Source: Mesorhizobium_K sp040049215 | Lineage (GTDB): Bacteria > Pseudomonadota > Alphaproteobacteria > Rhizobiales > Rhizobiaceae | Direction: 5' to 3' | Length of the DNA: 64,000 bases | NCBI RefSeq assembly: GCF_040049215.1 | Contig: NZ_JBDZDN010000001.1 | Location: 806,001 to 870,000, forward strand | Shown: piece by piece, positions 8,211 through 17,533 of the stretch | Layout: each line of letters opens with the position of its first letter | Position numbering within the stretch: the first letter of the stretch is position 1 | Translations under genes and position numbers: made by a program | The notes under the pieces: model-generated | The model's input: only the letters and a program-made list of their open reading frames with translations | The model's database searches: none | Told to the model about the DNA's origin: nothing

Positions 8211-9908
8211 TCACACAGGCTCGAAGATCGCAACCAACCGACTTCCGTCCGGGCGCAAGACGATTTCGTGCGCGTCCTCCAGCACATCGTAGTAGCGAGA
8301 CCATTTCGCCGTCCCGATGGCGATCTGCCCACCCTCGACGCGCAGCCGAAGGATCGTCTCGTCACGACGCAGCGACAGTTCGTCTCCCTGCTGCTCGATC
8401 CGCCAATCCCCGGGGACGAGAAAGCGCGTTTGCGTATCCCCCTCGCCCGCCCACCGGTCGGCGATCTCCAGGCGGCCATCCGACGACAGTCGAACGGACC
8501 GCGTGACGACATAGCGGTCGAAGGCCAATTGCCCAGTCGCCTCCTGGACGCCGTCTGCGTCGACCGCCTCGACAATGGTCGCAGCGGCACGGCGGCCGAC
8601 CTTGAACGATCCAAGAAAAGCGACAGGCAGCGGTCCGACAAAGGCGGGACCGTTATGGGCCGTCCAGGCGCGTAGCTCGTCGCGCGCCGAGCCGGCCGAA
8701 TAGCTGAAGGTGCCAGGGTCGACCAGCAAGCGATGACCGGCGAATGATGCTTCGACGGAGAGGAAATCCGGATGGCCGTGGCCGGGGTTTTCGTCGGGAC
8801 CGATCGCGCCGGCGTCAAGGACCGCGACCCAGTCGCGGCCGGCAAGCCGCACATAGCCGGCGTCACGCATGACGGTGAAGCCCGGCGGCGTCTCAACGAC
8901 GATGCTCGAACTCGGCGGCGCCTCGCCGAGCCATCCGTCGTTGAACAGCACGGGTTGGTCGTCGCCGAGTGTGAGAGCAGCAAGCGCGCGCTCGGTTGCG
9001 AGGAGCCGGCTCTTGATCATGGCGTTCTGATCCTCGCTCCATATCGGCAGGCCGGAGAAGATGCGAAGGCTCTGGACGGTCAGCCCCTGATACATGGCCG
9101 AGCGCTCCTTCTGGACGCCGTCCTCGCCGATCGAATGCACGACGATCGCCTGGTATTGCGCCCTGAGCGCCGAAGCGATGGCGTCCGGAAACGTGTCGCG
9201 AGCGAGTCCGAACAGGCCGAGCGCGGCAAGATTGCGTTCCAGATGGTTGAAGCCGAGTTCCGTCTCGAGATTGCCGAGAACGAAGGCGGCGTTCAGCCGG
9301 ACGAAGCTTTCCACGGCTTTGAACGCTTCCGTTCCGTCGAACTCGCCGGGCGTGATAAGCAGCGCCGAGTTGAGCGCCAGCAACCTCCGCGAGGCTATGT
9401 AGGGATGCCAGAGCTGGGAAAAATCACTGCCGTTTGAGAAATCGGCCGTGGCGAGAAAGCTCTCCGTCAGTTGCGCAGCCATGGCGAGAGCGCGTGCGGG
9501 ATCGCGGAGCGCGGCCGCTGGGACGAAACCGAACTGCGCGAGGTTGGCGCGCCTTATCTGTCGGTCGCCCTCGTCGCCGTTGAAACGCCAGTCGACCTTG
9601 TCGAGGCTGCCGAAATCGAAGCGGCGGTTCAGAATATCGAAGCGACCATCGTAGCAGCCCGGGATCGTGTCGCGATATTCCGCCTCAAAACAGCGGGCGA
9701 CCATGCCGGCGAGTTCGATCGCTTTCGCGTCGCGGCGGAAAGCTGAAAAGGCCGCGGCCCGCCGCTCGAGGCCGGCGCGATAGGCGGATGCGCCAAGCGG
9801 CACGATGCGGTTGCGCAGCCGCCGCCGCACATGGCCGGCGAGCGCGGCCGGAGAAAGATTCGATGCAGCCTCGACTGCGGCCATCACCTTGGCGATCTGT
9901 CGCATCAT
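8211..9908 (-). CDS. Heparinase II/III family protein
   Basis: This 565-residue protein resembles polysaccharide lyases of the heparinase II/III superfamily, which cleave uronate-containing chains by beta-elimination. The N-terminal two thirds are helical; the C-terminal beta domain has the family hallmark with GHGHPDFLSVE, then LVDPGTFSYSAG and TAHNGPAFV. No signal peptide is visible, so it may act in the cytoplasm or rely on another route. It ends the operon that begins at 13326 and overlaps the flippase stop as ATGA. Such genes are common in EPS loci, where their role is poorly defined. Confidence 0.85.
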   Translation of the reverse strand: MMRQIAKVMAAVEAASNLSPAALAGHVRRRLRNRIVPLGASAYRAGLERRAAAFSAFRRDAKAIELAGMVARCFEAEYRDTIPGCYDGRFDILNRRFDFGSLDKVDWRFNGDEGDRQIRRANLAQFGFVPAAALRDPARALAMAAQLTESFLATADFSNGSDFSQLWHPYIASRRLLALNSALLITPGEFDGTEAFKAVESFVRLNAAFVLGNLETELGFNHLERNLAALGLFGLARDTFPDAIASALRAQYQAIVVHSIGEDGVQKERSAMYQGLTVQSLRIFSGLPIWSEDQNAMIKSRLLATERALAALTLGDDQPVLFNDGWLGEAPPSSSIVVETPPGFTVMRDAGYVRLAGRDWVAVLDAGAIGPDENPGHGHPDFLSVEASFAGHRLLVDPGTFSYSAGSARDELRAWTAHNGPAFVGPLPVAFLGSFKVGRRAAATIVEAVDADGVQEATGQLAFDRYVVTRSVRLSSDGRLEIADRWAGEGDTQTRFLVPGDWRIEQQGDELSLRRDETILRLRVEGGQIAIGTAKWSRYYDVLEDAHEIVLRPDGSRLVAIFEPV

Positions 9909-11167
9909 TTCTCCTGCGAAGCCGGCATCTTCGCCTGACGGCGGTCGATGATGGTCGCGACCGACCAGAAGATAGCGGCAGCGAGCATGGTGGCGATCAG
10001 CGCCGACCCTACCGCGCCGTCAATGCCGGCGTTGCGGATCAGCAGCACGCCGATGCCGATGCGCATAAACGTGGTGACGAGCTGTATCGCCGTGCTCCAG
10101 CCTACCTTGTCGGAGGCGACGAACAGCTCGGCGCCGATGTCTGCGATCGAGCGCAGCAGCGGCAAGGCGCCCATCAGCGGCAGGATGCGGACGAGTTCGC
10201 GATACTCCTCGCCGAAGATGTGGATGAAGAGCGGCGCCACCAGCGCGATGGCGCCCCAGGCGAAGAAGCCGTAGGCGACCGAGATCGGCACGATGCGCAG
10301 CATGAAGCGGTAGGCCGCCTGATGTCCCTTCGCGCCTTCGCGCATCATGCGCGCCTGCAGCGAGATGCGCAGCGCGCGCGGCGGGCTGAAGGCGCCGTCC
10401 ATCAGCCGCGACGCCAGCGAATAGACGCCGACCGCCGCGGGCGTGGCGAAATAGGAGAGGATCATCTTGTCGCATTCGACCTGCAGCGAGCTGTTGACCC
10501 AGGACAGCGCGAAGCTGACGCCCTCGCCGAAGCGCGCTCCGCCAAGGCCGAGCTTGGGGCGGCCGATGTGGTGCGCCGTGTAGAAGTAGCAGGCGACCAT
10601 CGCGACAAGCGTCGAGACGAAGTAGGCCGTGGCGAACGTCTCCAGAGGCTGCTGCCACGACATCAGCAGGACGCCCAGCGCCGAGACGAGCCGCGCTACC
10701 GGCACGAACATGCCCGACACCGCCGCCCGCGCCTGCTGGGAGAAGGCGATGAACATCTTCTGGCAGGTCATGGCGACGCGGCCGAAGAGGATTTCGGAGA
10801 CGGCGACCGAGACAGGCAGCCAGAGCGGCATGTCGACCCGGCTGAGCCACAGTGTGAGCACGACGGCCCCGGCGGCGATCGGCAGAGCCGTCAACAGGAT
10901 GAGCGTCAGCGCCTGGCCGAAATAGGACGCCACCGCTTCGTGCGCGCGAGCCACGGCCTTGAGCGCGACGCCGTCGCCGCCGATGCCGGCGACGAAGCTC
11001 GCGACCGTAGCGACGGCAACGCACAGCATCAGCAGGCCTAACTGGTCCGCGCCGAGGCCGCGAGCCGCGGCAATGACGTAGAGGAGCTGAAGCACGGTGG
11101 GACCGCCCAGGCCGACCAGCGCCCAGGCGGTGTCCTTGACCGTCGATCGCGAGACCCTAGCGAGCAA
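9905..11167 (-). CDS. Polysaccharide flippase-like membrane protein (Wzx/MATE type)
   Basis: This 420-residue protein has about twelve hydrophobic segments and the layout of the MOP superfamily of lipid-linked oligosaccharide flippases. It likely moves the repeat unit across the inner membrane. The frame begins at a TTG (11165-11167) with GAGG five bases upstream. An ATG at 11205-11207 overlaps the upstream gene's stop as ATGA, as at other junctions of this operon, but its frame hits TAG after 16 codons, so a small indel at the 5' end is possible. It is one of two flippase-like genes here; the other is at 20694. Confidence 0.86.
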   Translation of the reverse strand: MLARVSRSTVKDTAWALVGLGGPTVLQLLYVIAAARGLGADQLGLLMLCVAVATVASFVAGIGGDGVALKAVARAHEAVASYFGQALTLILLTALPIAAGAVVLTLWLSRVDMPLWLPVSVAVSEILFGRVAMTCQKMFIAFSQQARAAVSGMFVPVARLVSALGVLLMSWQQPLETFATAYFVSTLVAMVACYFYTAHHIGRPKLGLGGARFGEGVSFALSWVNSSLQVECDKMILSYFATPAAVGVYSLASRLMDGAFSPPRALRISLQARMMREGAKGHQAAYRFMLRIVPISVAYGFFAWGAIALVAPLFIHIFGEEYRELVRILPLMGALPLLRSIADIGAELFVASDKVGWSTAIQLVTTFMRIGIGVLLIRNAGIDGAVGSALIATMLAAAIFWSVATIIDRRQAKMPASQEK

Positions 11168-11203
11168 ATCGGCCTCGGCTGTCAGCCTCCCAAGCGATCT
11201 TGC

Positions 11204-12316
11204 TCATGCGGCGAGACCCGAGCTGCGCGCCCAGTCGACGGTCATGGCGATGCCGTCGTCAACGCTCGTCTGCGGGACGAAGCCGGCCTTGGCCGCTTTG
11301 TCCATCGAGTAGGTCACGTCCATCGCGAAGCGCTGCATGTCGTCGTCGCTGGGCTTCAGCCGCAGATCCTCTTCGGTCTTCTTCATCAGGCTCTTCAGCT
11401 GCGGGCTGCGGTTGGCCGCCGACAGCAGCAGCTCGCGGTGATTGGCAAGCATGTATTTGCCGAACATGCGCACCGGCCTTCGCATCATCACCTTGACGCC
11501 GAGACTGCGGTCGGGGGCCTTGAGCGGCGGATATCCGAGCGCCGCATTGAACCGCTCGAGATAGGAGTTCCAGGTCGGCACCTCGGGACCGTTGGCGTTG
11601 AACACCGCATAGGACCCGACGTCGTTGTCGATCAGGAAACGGACGAAACGCACGACATCGCCGACATAGACGAGGTTGCATTTGCCCTCGCCGCGTTCGC
11701 CGAGCGCGTGCCATTTCCCGGATGCGAAGCGCGTCAGGTAGGGCGCGGTCCAGAGATCGCTGAATGGCCCGTAGACGAGCGTCGGCCGGATCACCGAGAT
11801 GGCGAGGCGCTCGTCGGCATACTGCTCGCAGATCGCCTCCGCATCCCGCTTGCCTTGGCCGTATTCGGTGACCGGCTGAACGGGCGGCGTGTCCTCGCGC
11901 ACGATGCCGGTCGCATCGCCGTAGACGGCGACCGAGCTGGTGAAGACCAGCTTGCTGACGCCCGCCGCCTTGATGCGCTCGATCAGCATGCGGGTGCCGC
12001 CGGTGGTAACCGAATTGTCGTTGCCCTTGCCGCGGGCGCAGTGGACGACGATGTCGACGCCCTTGAGCGCGGCGTCGAGCGAGGCCTCGTCCATTATGTC
12101 GCATTGTACGATCTCGACGGGGAAGCGCGCTATGCGCGCCGCACTCGACCAACGGCTGATGCCGGCCCTGATCTCGCCGAATTTCGCCAGATGGAGCGCC
12201 TCGGCGATCCACCCTCCGATGAAGCCGCCGGCGCCGGTGATGAGGACGACCGGTTTCCCGGTGAGGCCTGGCTTCCTGGTGAAGCCGGGCGCGTTGATGA
12301 CCACGTTTTCGTTCAT
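11204..12316 (-). CDS. NAD-dependent epimerase/dehydratase (extended SDR)
   Basis: This 370-residue extended SDR probably makes or modifies a nucleotide sugar for the polymer. It has the Rossmann motif ITGAGGFIGG near residue 25, a VVHCARG segment, SSVAVYGD, and a catalytic region YGQGKRDAE, where the usual Tyr-x3-Lys is present (YGQGK). The start ATG at 12316 overlaps the stop of the upstream dehydrogenase as ATGA; the reading frame extends further upstream but that part overlaps the neighbour in another frame. The exact sugar is unknown. Confidence 0.88.
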   Translation of the reverse strand: MNENVVINAPGFTRKPGLTGKPVVLITGAGGFIGGWIAEALHLAKFGEIRAGISRWSSAARIARFPVEIVQCDIMDEASLDAALKGVDIVVHCARGKGNDNSVTTGGTRMLIERIKAAGVSKLVFTSSVAVYGDATGIVREDTPPVQPVTEYGQGKRDAEAICEQYADERLAISVIRPTLVYGPFSDLWTAPYLTRFASGKWHALGERGEGKCNLVYVGDVVRFVRFLIDNDVGSYAVFNANGPEVPTWNSYLERFNAALGYPPLKAPDRSLGVKVMMRRPVRMFGKYMLANHRELLLSAANRSPQLKSLMKKTEEDLRLKPSDDDMQRFAMDVTYSMDKAAKAGFVPQTSVDDGIAMTVDWARSSGLAA

Positions 12317-13326
12317 GCGACCCATTCCTGGTAGCAGTCGGGGAGATAATCTGTGGCGCCGGCATAAATCTCGTCGATCACCGCGAGCGGCGGCACCACG
12401 CTTGCCGCCTCGATGAGCAGCGACCCGGAACCGGCGACGACCTCGAGGAAGTTCGTGATCATGCGCCTGGCGATGTCGGTGCGGTCGGAATTGCCCGGCG
12501 CCGAGACCGTCTTGCGCGCGCCGGCCGGCGATATGATCTCCAGCCTGGTGAAATCGTTGGTGACGCCGCGGATCGTCGCCTTGGTTCCTTCGATGCGGAA
12601 CTCGTTGGCGAGCTTGTTGAGGAAGCTGATCGACACATCGATCTCGGCGCCGCCGGCCGACAGTTGCGTGCTGACGAAACACTCCGGACCGCCATAGCCG
12701 TCCATCACCGCCTTTTCCACTTTCGGCTGGGCGTCCAGCCACCAGCAGATGATGTCGAAGATGTGCACGCCGATGTCGAGGAGCGCTCCGCGCGGGCGCC
12801 CGTCCGGCCACGGGCGGCGGAAATTGAACCCCGACTGCGTCGGCCAGTCGAATTTGTGGCCCTCCGCCCAGACGATGCGTTTGACCTCGCCCAATTGCCC
12901 CGACGCGATGAAATCGCGCACGAAGGCGTAGGACGGGGTCAGCCGGCGGAAGTGGTTGGCCGTCAGGATCGCCCTGCCCTCAGCCGCGGCGATCATGGCG
13001 CGCGCGTCCTCGGCCGTCTCGGCGAAAGGCTTCTCGACCAGTACGCTGATGTCGCGCTCGATCAGCGCGACCGTGGTGCCGCGATGGAGGTGGCTCGGCG
13101 TCGCGTTAGCCGCGATCCGGATCGAAGGCGGCAGATCATCGATCCGGCCGACAACCTGATCGTTTCGGAAGCCGAATTTTTTCGCGGCCTTGACGCCCCG
13201 GTCGAGCGCCGGTTCGACGATCCAGGTATTCGCCGAAAGATGCGGATCGGCCGCCAGAACGGGAAAATAGTAGTAGTCCGCTATTGCGCCACTACCGACG
13301 ATTGCGAGGGGCATCGCCACCTGCAT
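12313..13326 (-). CDS. Gfo/Idh/MocA family oxidoreductase
   Basis: This 337-residue NAD(P)-dependent dehydrogenase probably oxidises a sugar or nucleotide sugar used in EPS synthesis. The N-terminal Rossmann motif is IVGSGAIADYYYFP and the signature lysine lies in LVEKPFAE. The C-terminal half has WAEGHKFDWPT and the GALLDIGVHIFD segment typical of the family. It is the first gene of the operon running to 8211, and an EPS palindrome lies 79 bp upstream of its start, inside the end of the preceding acyltransferase gene. Confidence 0.88.
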   Translation of the reverse strand: MQVAMPLAIVGSGAIADYYYFPVLAADPHLSANTWIVEPALDRGVKAAKKFGFRNDQVVGRIDDLPPSIRIAANATPSHLHRGTTVALIERDISVLVEKPFAETAEDARAMIAAAEGRAILTANHFRRLTPSYAFVRDFIASGQLGEVKRIVWAEGHKFDWPTQSGFNFRRPWPDGRPRGALLDIGVHIFDIICWWLDAQPKVEKAVMDGYGGPECFVSTQLSAGGAEIDVSISFLNKLANEFRIEGTKATIRGVTNDFTRLEIISPAGARKTVSAPGNSDRTDIARRMITNFLEVVAGSGSLLIEAASVVPPLAVIDEIYAGATDYLPDCYQEWVA

Positions 13327-13341
13327 GGCTGGGAAGTCCTT

Positions 13342-14541
13342 TCACCGACAAAGTTCTCCCACGCCCGGGATCAGACTATGCAACCGCCGCGCCCGCGTAA
13401 AGGATTTTTGTGCAGTGCACACAAACACTTTGTTGCGCTCTGTCTCATGGGGCCGCTCGGTTCGTCCGCAGCGACGGCGCCGCCTGGGATCCGTCCGTGT
13501 GGCGTATGTTTTCTTGAGGCTCAGCAACGGCCGTTCGAGCAGTATCCAGGAGAAATGCGCCAGCACCACCGCGACGGCGAAGCCGAACGGCGCATCGAAC
13601 TGGATCGGGATGTCGATGCCGGACTTCTCGCTGGCGACGTGCAGAATCGTGCGCGGGATCATGTTGTGGAAAATGTAGAAGCCGTAGCTGATAACCCCGA
13701 GATAGCGAAGCGGCGTCCATTCGAGGATTTTCACCAGGACCGATTGCTGGTTCAGGAATATTTCCGCTAGCAGCACCGCAGCCAAAGGCACCGCCAGCAG
13801 CTTTATCCAGCCGAGGTCCACGCCCCGGCCTGCTGCCGCAAACACCAGCGGCGGCAGCAGTGTTATCGCCGCCAGCACGCCGGCGGCCAGCCAGGATCGG
13901 CTGCCCTGTCCGGGCGCGGACGAGAGCAGCAGCGCCGCCAGGCCGCCCATGGTGATCATGCCGAAACCGATGAGCGAGTTGGTGTAGATCGCGATGTCAG
14001 GCGCGCCGGACAGATGCATCGCGCTCCAGACCGCGAGCCCGAGCAGGGAGACAGCGCCGCAGATGACGACCGACAGGCGCGACGGGACGAGCAGGAAGAG
14101 CGGCGCGGCGAACAGATAGAATTGCTGCTCGACCGCCAGCGACCAGAAATGGCTGAACCAGCCTATGAAAGCGCCCTTTATCTCGCCGATATAGATGTTG
14201 GTCGTATAGGTGTAGTGGGCGAGCGCACTTGGAAAATCCCAGTTCGGCAAAGGATGGACCAGCGAGACCAGGGTGAGCGCCAACAGCGTCGCGTAATAGA
14301 CCGGAAAGATGCGCAGTGCCCTACGCCCGTAGAACTCCAGGATCGCCGACTTGGCGGATGCGCCCTTTTCGACGCGCATCCGGTCCTTGTGCAGCGCGCG
14401 GATGATCAGGAAGCCGCTGAGCACGAAGAAGGTCCACACGCCGTAGTCGCCGGTGTGATAACTGCGCCCGAACACCGTCCAGTGGTTGAAGAAGACGACG
14501 ATCACGGCAAGCGCGCGGATGCCGTCGAAGCCCTTGATCAT
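13342..14541 (-). CDS. Acyltransferase-3 family membrane protein, long basic C-terminal tail
   Basis: This 399-residue protein with about ten membrane segments belongs to the OafA/ExoZ family and probably O-acetylates a sugar of the repeat unit. It begins with GFDGIRALAV and has VWTFFVLSGFLI and FWSLAVEQQFYL. The family fold seems to end near LLERPLLSLKK; the remaining roughly 55 residues are basic, low in hydrophobicity, and run through the operator of the next operon. In another frame a stop lies right after the fold, so a single-base change may have extended the protein. Confidence 0.85.
   Translation of the reverse strand: MIKGFDGIRALAVIVVFFNHWTVFGRSYHTGDYGVWTFFVLSGFLIIRALHKDRMRVEKGASAKSAILEFYGRRALRIFPVYYATLLALTLVSLVHPLPNWDFPSALAHYTYTTNIYIGEIKGAFIGWFSHFWSLAVEQQFYLFAAPLFLLVPSRLSVVICGAVSLLGLAVWSAMHLSGAPDIAIYTNSLIGFGMITMGGLAALLLSSAPGQGSRSWLAAGVLAAITLLPPLVFAAAGRGVDLGWIKLLAVPLAAVLLAEIFLNQQSVLVKILEWTPLRYLGVISYGFYIFHNMIPRTILHVASEKSGIDIPIQFDAPFGFAVAVVLAHFSWILLERPLLSLKKTYATRTDPRRRRRCGRTERPHETERNKVFVCTAQKSFTRARRLHSLIPGVGELCR
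13405..13425. promoter_or_regulatory. EPS-cluster palindrome before the 13326-to-8211 operon
   Basis: The core is TGTGCAGTGCACA; the palindrome extends to ten bases on each side of the central G with one mismatched pair. It is one of the longest copies. It lies 79 bp upstream of the Gfo/Idh/MocA start and inside the tail of the acyltransferase gene. Confidence 0.6.
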
Positions 14542-14557
14542 GGCGCCTTGCTCCGTG

Positions 14558-15745
14558 CTATTCGGCTGCGCTGAGCGCCGGGCGGGCGACGGCCGCCCTG
14601 TCCTTCCCGACGCGGTCCTTCAGCCGCAGGAACGGACGCTCGATCCAGGCGAAGCTCGCCTCCGCGACCCCCCACGCCATCACGACGAGGGCCAGAAACC
14701 CCAGCAGGCCGAGGGCTGAATATTTCTCGATGCCCGTCATGCGCAGCGCGGCGTCGAAACCGGCGACCATGACGGAATGGTAGATGTACATGCCGTAGGA
14801 TACGCGTCCGATACGGTTGGCGATGCCGAGGCTGAAACCCTGGCCGAAGCGGATGACGGCAGCGATCAGCAGGCCGGAATTCAGCGCAAGCAGCGTGTAG
14901 AGCCAGACATAGGCGGAATTCTCGCGCGGCTCGATGCCCATGCCGAGCGACGTGGGGCTGAGCCGCCATTCGGGAATGTGGGAGAAGGCGAGCGCCGGCG
15001 AGAACGGCGTGATCAGGCCCGCTTCGGCGAGCACCCGATAGTTCCAGACAAGCATCGCAACTGACGCGGCCACGATCAGCGCGGCGACGGCGAGGAAGAC
15101 GCCACGTTTCGCCGCGCGGATGCGCGCCTCGCCGAAAGCGAGCAGACCGCCCACCATGAAGGAATCCATCTGGAAAATCGTGACGGCCTTGACTACCGTC
15201 GCGGCGTGGCTCGCGTCCTCTGCCGAGAAGGACTGAAAAGCCCACCAGCGGAGCAGCGGGACGACAACCACCATGGCCGCGAAGAACATCGCGCCTGCGC
15301 GCAGCGCGAACAACAGCATAAACGGCGCAACGAGCAGGTAATATTGCTCCTCGACCCCGAGGCTCCACAGATGCGCGAAGGCGCGGCCGGTGACCTCTTC
15401 GCCGAAGAGCGGCGCGAGGTTGGTGGTGTAGGTATAGAGAAAAACGACGTCCTCGGCGGGCAGGCCCTCGCCCGCTATCGCGAACGCCAGGACGAAAACG
15501 GTTACGTAGAGAAAATAGACCGGGAATATTCTGAGCGACCGGCGGGCGTAGAAAATGCCCAGGCCACGCGAAAAACTCTCCGACTTGAGCCCGATCAGGC
15601 TTCTGGTGATCAGGAATCCGGACAACGCAAAGAAGACCCAGACGCCGATCCAGCCGAAGGAGAGGAACCTGGCGTGGAACGCCATGACGAGGATGACGGA
15701 AACCGCGCGTATCGCGTCGAGATTGTCTATATGCCGTGCGGCCAT
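14558..15745 (-). CDS. Acyltransferase-3 family membrane protein
   Basis: This 395-residue OafA/ExoZ-type inner-membrane acyltransferase probably adds acetyl or another acyl group to EPS sugars. It starts with HIDNLDAIRAVSV, has IGVWVFFALSGFLITRSL and LWSLGVEEQYYL, and about ten hydrophobic segments. It is followed 16 bases later by the second acyltransferase (13342-14541), so the two are likely co-transcribed and may decorate different positions. Confidence 0.88.
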   Translation of the reverse strand: MAARHIDNLDAIRAVSVILVMAFHARFLSFGWIGVWVFFALSGFLITRSLIGLKSESFSRGLGIFYARRSLRIFPVYFLYVTVFVLAFAIAGEGLPAEDVVFLYTYTTNLAPLFGEEVTGRAFAHLWSLGVEEQYYLLVAPFMLLFALRAGAMFFAAMVVVVPLLRWWAFQSFSAEDASHAATVVKAVTIFQMDSFMVGGLLAFGEARIRAAKRGVFLAVAALIVAASVAMLVWNYRVLAEAGLITPFSPALAFSHIPEWRLSPTSLGMGIEPRENSAYVWLYTLLALNSGLLIAAVIRFGQGFSLGIANRIGRVSYGMYIYHSVMVAGFDAALRMTGIEKYSALGLLGFLALVVMAWGVAEASFAWIERPFLRLKDRVGKDRAAVARPALSAAE

Positions 15746-16185
15746 GGGGCGTCCTGCCGTTCTTCAGTCGTCCTGCGGCCGCCGCCCAAAAACCCCTGGC
15801 CAGTTTTCACTTTCGGTTAATGATTGAAATTAACCCTGAAGATGTTCCTCTTTCTATCCAACCAGCCTTCGCCTTCCCGTCAATATAAACGGCGCACATA
15901 CATAGAACTCATGTCGCAACCGTCGCTCTCATTTAAGCAACACTATGTCATCCAGTCCCGCGAGACTGTCATATCGCTGCCGGCCGTATTCTATGGTGCA
16001 TTGCACCATGCTCCATATCATGGCATAGATCAAGCCAGGAATTTTCGCGATCTGTGCATCGTCGCCTGTATCGTTTTTGGCGGCGAGCCCGAAACGAAGG
16101 GACGGATCGCATGCCCGCCCGCAGGAAGCAGACTGGAGTTGGAGCGACTTGAGCCCGGCAAGATCTCAGCAGACGTCCGCAGCCG
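15746..16185. other. Intergenic region between divergent acyltransferase and polymerase genes
   Basis: This 440-base region has no convincing gene. It holds a perfect 17-bp EPS palindrome at 15993-16009 and presumably promoters for both directions. Short ORFs on both strands lack coding character. Confidence 0.6.
15993..16009. promoter_or_regulatory. EPS-cluster palindrome before the polymerase gene
   Basis: ATGGTGCATTGCACCAT is a perfect 17-bp palindrome around a central T. It lies 177 bp before the polymerase frame and 248 bp before the divergent acyltransferase, so it could serve either or both. Confidence 0.65.
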
Positions 16186-17520
16186 GTGGTGTCCTCGGTG
16201 AGTGATAGCTCTCCGACGAACGCCGCCGCCGGATGGCCTGTCCAAGTCCGAGGCGCCCAGGGCAATCTCGCCGGTTCGGTCGATCCGGCAATCGCCAGGC
16301 GGATAGCCAACCTTCTGTCGGTGCACCTCGTTCTCGTCGTGGTGACCCAGAAGATGGCGCTGCCTGTCGGCGGCGGCATCCAGATCGCCTTTGCGATGGT
16401 GCTTCAATACGTCGTCTTCGCGATGTTTCTGCTGATGGGGGTGCTGCGGGTGCACCTGCTGCGCACGCTTTTCCTGCTCGCCTTCGTCAGCTTCGCGACC
16501 ATCACCCACGCGCTCTACAATGGCGGCGATTTCTCGCCGGGCTCGCTCTTTCTGCTGATCCTGATTCTCGCCATGTATTCGTTCGTCGTGCCCATCGACG
16601 AGGAAAACTACAACCGCATCCTCAAGACGTTTCAGTTGGTCGCGGTCTGCGCGTCGCTTCTGGTCTTCTTCAATTGGGGTACCCAGATCGTAGGCCTCGG
16701 CATGTTGAACCTCGAGGACTACATTCCCGACTCGTTCCAGTACATCAACTACGTCTACATGAATAAGCTGCGGTGGGACCTGCCCTGGATAAAGCCGAAC
16801 AGCATCTTCTTCCTGGAAGTCTCCCATCTGTCCCAGTTCATCGGCATGGCTCTGGTCATCGAAATGGCCAAGTTCCGCCGCCTGCGCTTTGCCGGCCTCT
16901 ATGCCATCGCTCTGCTGAGTTCCTTCGGCGGCACGGGCACGCTGCTTGTGCTCGCCTCGACGCCCTTTCTGCTGGCGCAATTGCCCCGGAAATACACTTT
17001 GGCGATCATGCTCGCCGCCCCGATGCTGCTGGTCGTTGCCGCCCAGATCGGCGTGCTCGACAATTTCACCGAGCGCGTCACGGAGTTCGGGCAGGAGAAG
17101 AGCTCCGGCTACAATCGATTCGTGCTGCCGGCGATGACTGCCGCGGAGGCGCTGGGGCGCGAAGGGCTCGGCGGCATGCTCGGAAGCGGCGCCGGGACGA
17201 TCCCGGCCGGCGACCCGACAAAGGGCGGCTTCAATGGCTTTGCGTGGAGCCCTTACGCCAAGGTCATCTACGAATACGGCCTGATCGGATTCCTGATCTG
17301 GCTGCCGCTGACGCTGGTCGCGATCTTCAACCGGGGCGTACCGTTCGTCATCTGCTGGATCGCTTTCCTGCAGTACAATTTCCTGAACGGCGCGCTCAAT
17401 GTGCCCCTGCATACGGTCTACTGCTACCTGCTTACCGCGGGTTACATCATGCTGCCGACGGCGAGGCCGCTACCGCGGGCGGAAACCCAGCCGGTCAGCC
17501 TATCGCCCGTCCCGGCCTGA
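16186..17520 (+). CDS. EPS polymerase-like membrane protein (Wzy/ExoQ type)
   Basis: This 444-residue protein has about ten to eleven hydrophobic segments and a long polar loop (about residues 165-230), as expected for a Wzy-type polymerase that joins repeat units in the periplasm. A second conserved-looking stretch, SSGYNRFVLP to YAKVIYEYGLIGF, matches the region shared by Wzy and O-antigen-ligase proteins. The family is weakly conserved, so the call rests on topology and context. GTG at 16186 is the longest start; GTG at 16198 is also possible. The gene stands alone and converges on the SGNH acyltransferase. Confidence 0.8.
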   Translation: MVSSVSDSSPTNAAAGWPVQVRGAQGNLAGSVDPAIARRIANLLSVHLVLVVVTQKMALPVGGGIQIAFAMVLQYVVFAMFLLMGVLRVHLLRTLFLLAFVSFATITHALYNGGDFSPGSLFLLILILAMYSFVVPIDEENYNRILKTFQLVAVCASLLVFFNWGTQIVGLGMLNLEDYIPDSFQYINYVYMNKLRWDLPWIKPNSIFFLEVSHLSQFIGMALVIEMAKFRRLRFAGLYAIALLSSFGGTGTLLVLASTPFLLAQLPRKYTLAIMLAAPMLLVVAAQIGVLDNFTERVTEFGQEKSSGYNRFVLPAMTAAEALGREGLGGMLGSGAGTIPAGDPTKGGFNGFAWSPYAKVIYEYGLIGFLIWLPLTLVAIFNRGVPFVICWIAFLQYNFLNGALNVPLHTVYCYLLTAGYIMLPTARPLPRAETQPVSLSPVPA

Positions 17521-17533
17521 GCCGGACAGCCTG

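Noticed and set aside
9788..11041. 417-codon open frame on the plus strand
   Set aside because: It is antisense to the flippase and heparinase-like genes; its composition is charged and repetitive, unlike a real protein.
16030..17412. 460-codon open frame on the minus strand
   Set aside because: It lies antisense to the EPS polymerase gene, is highly charged with no recognisable domain, and would run over the palindrome-bearing upstream region.
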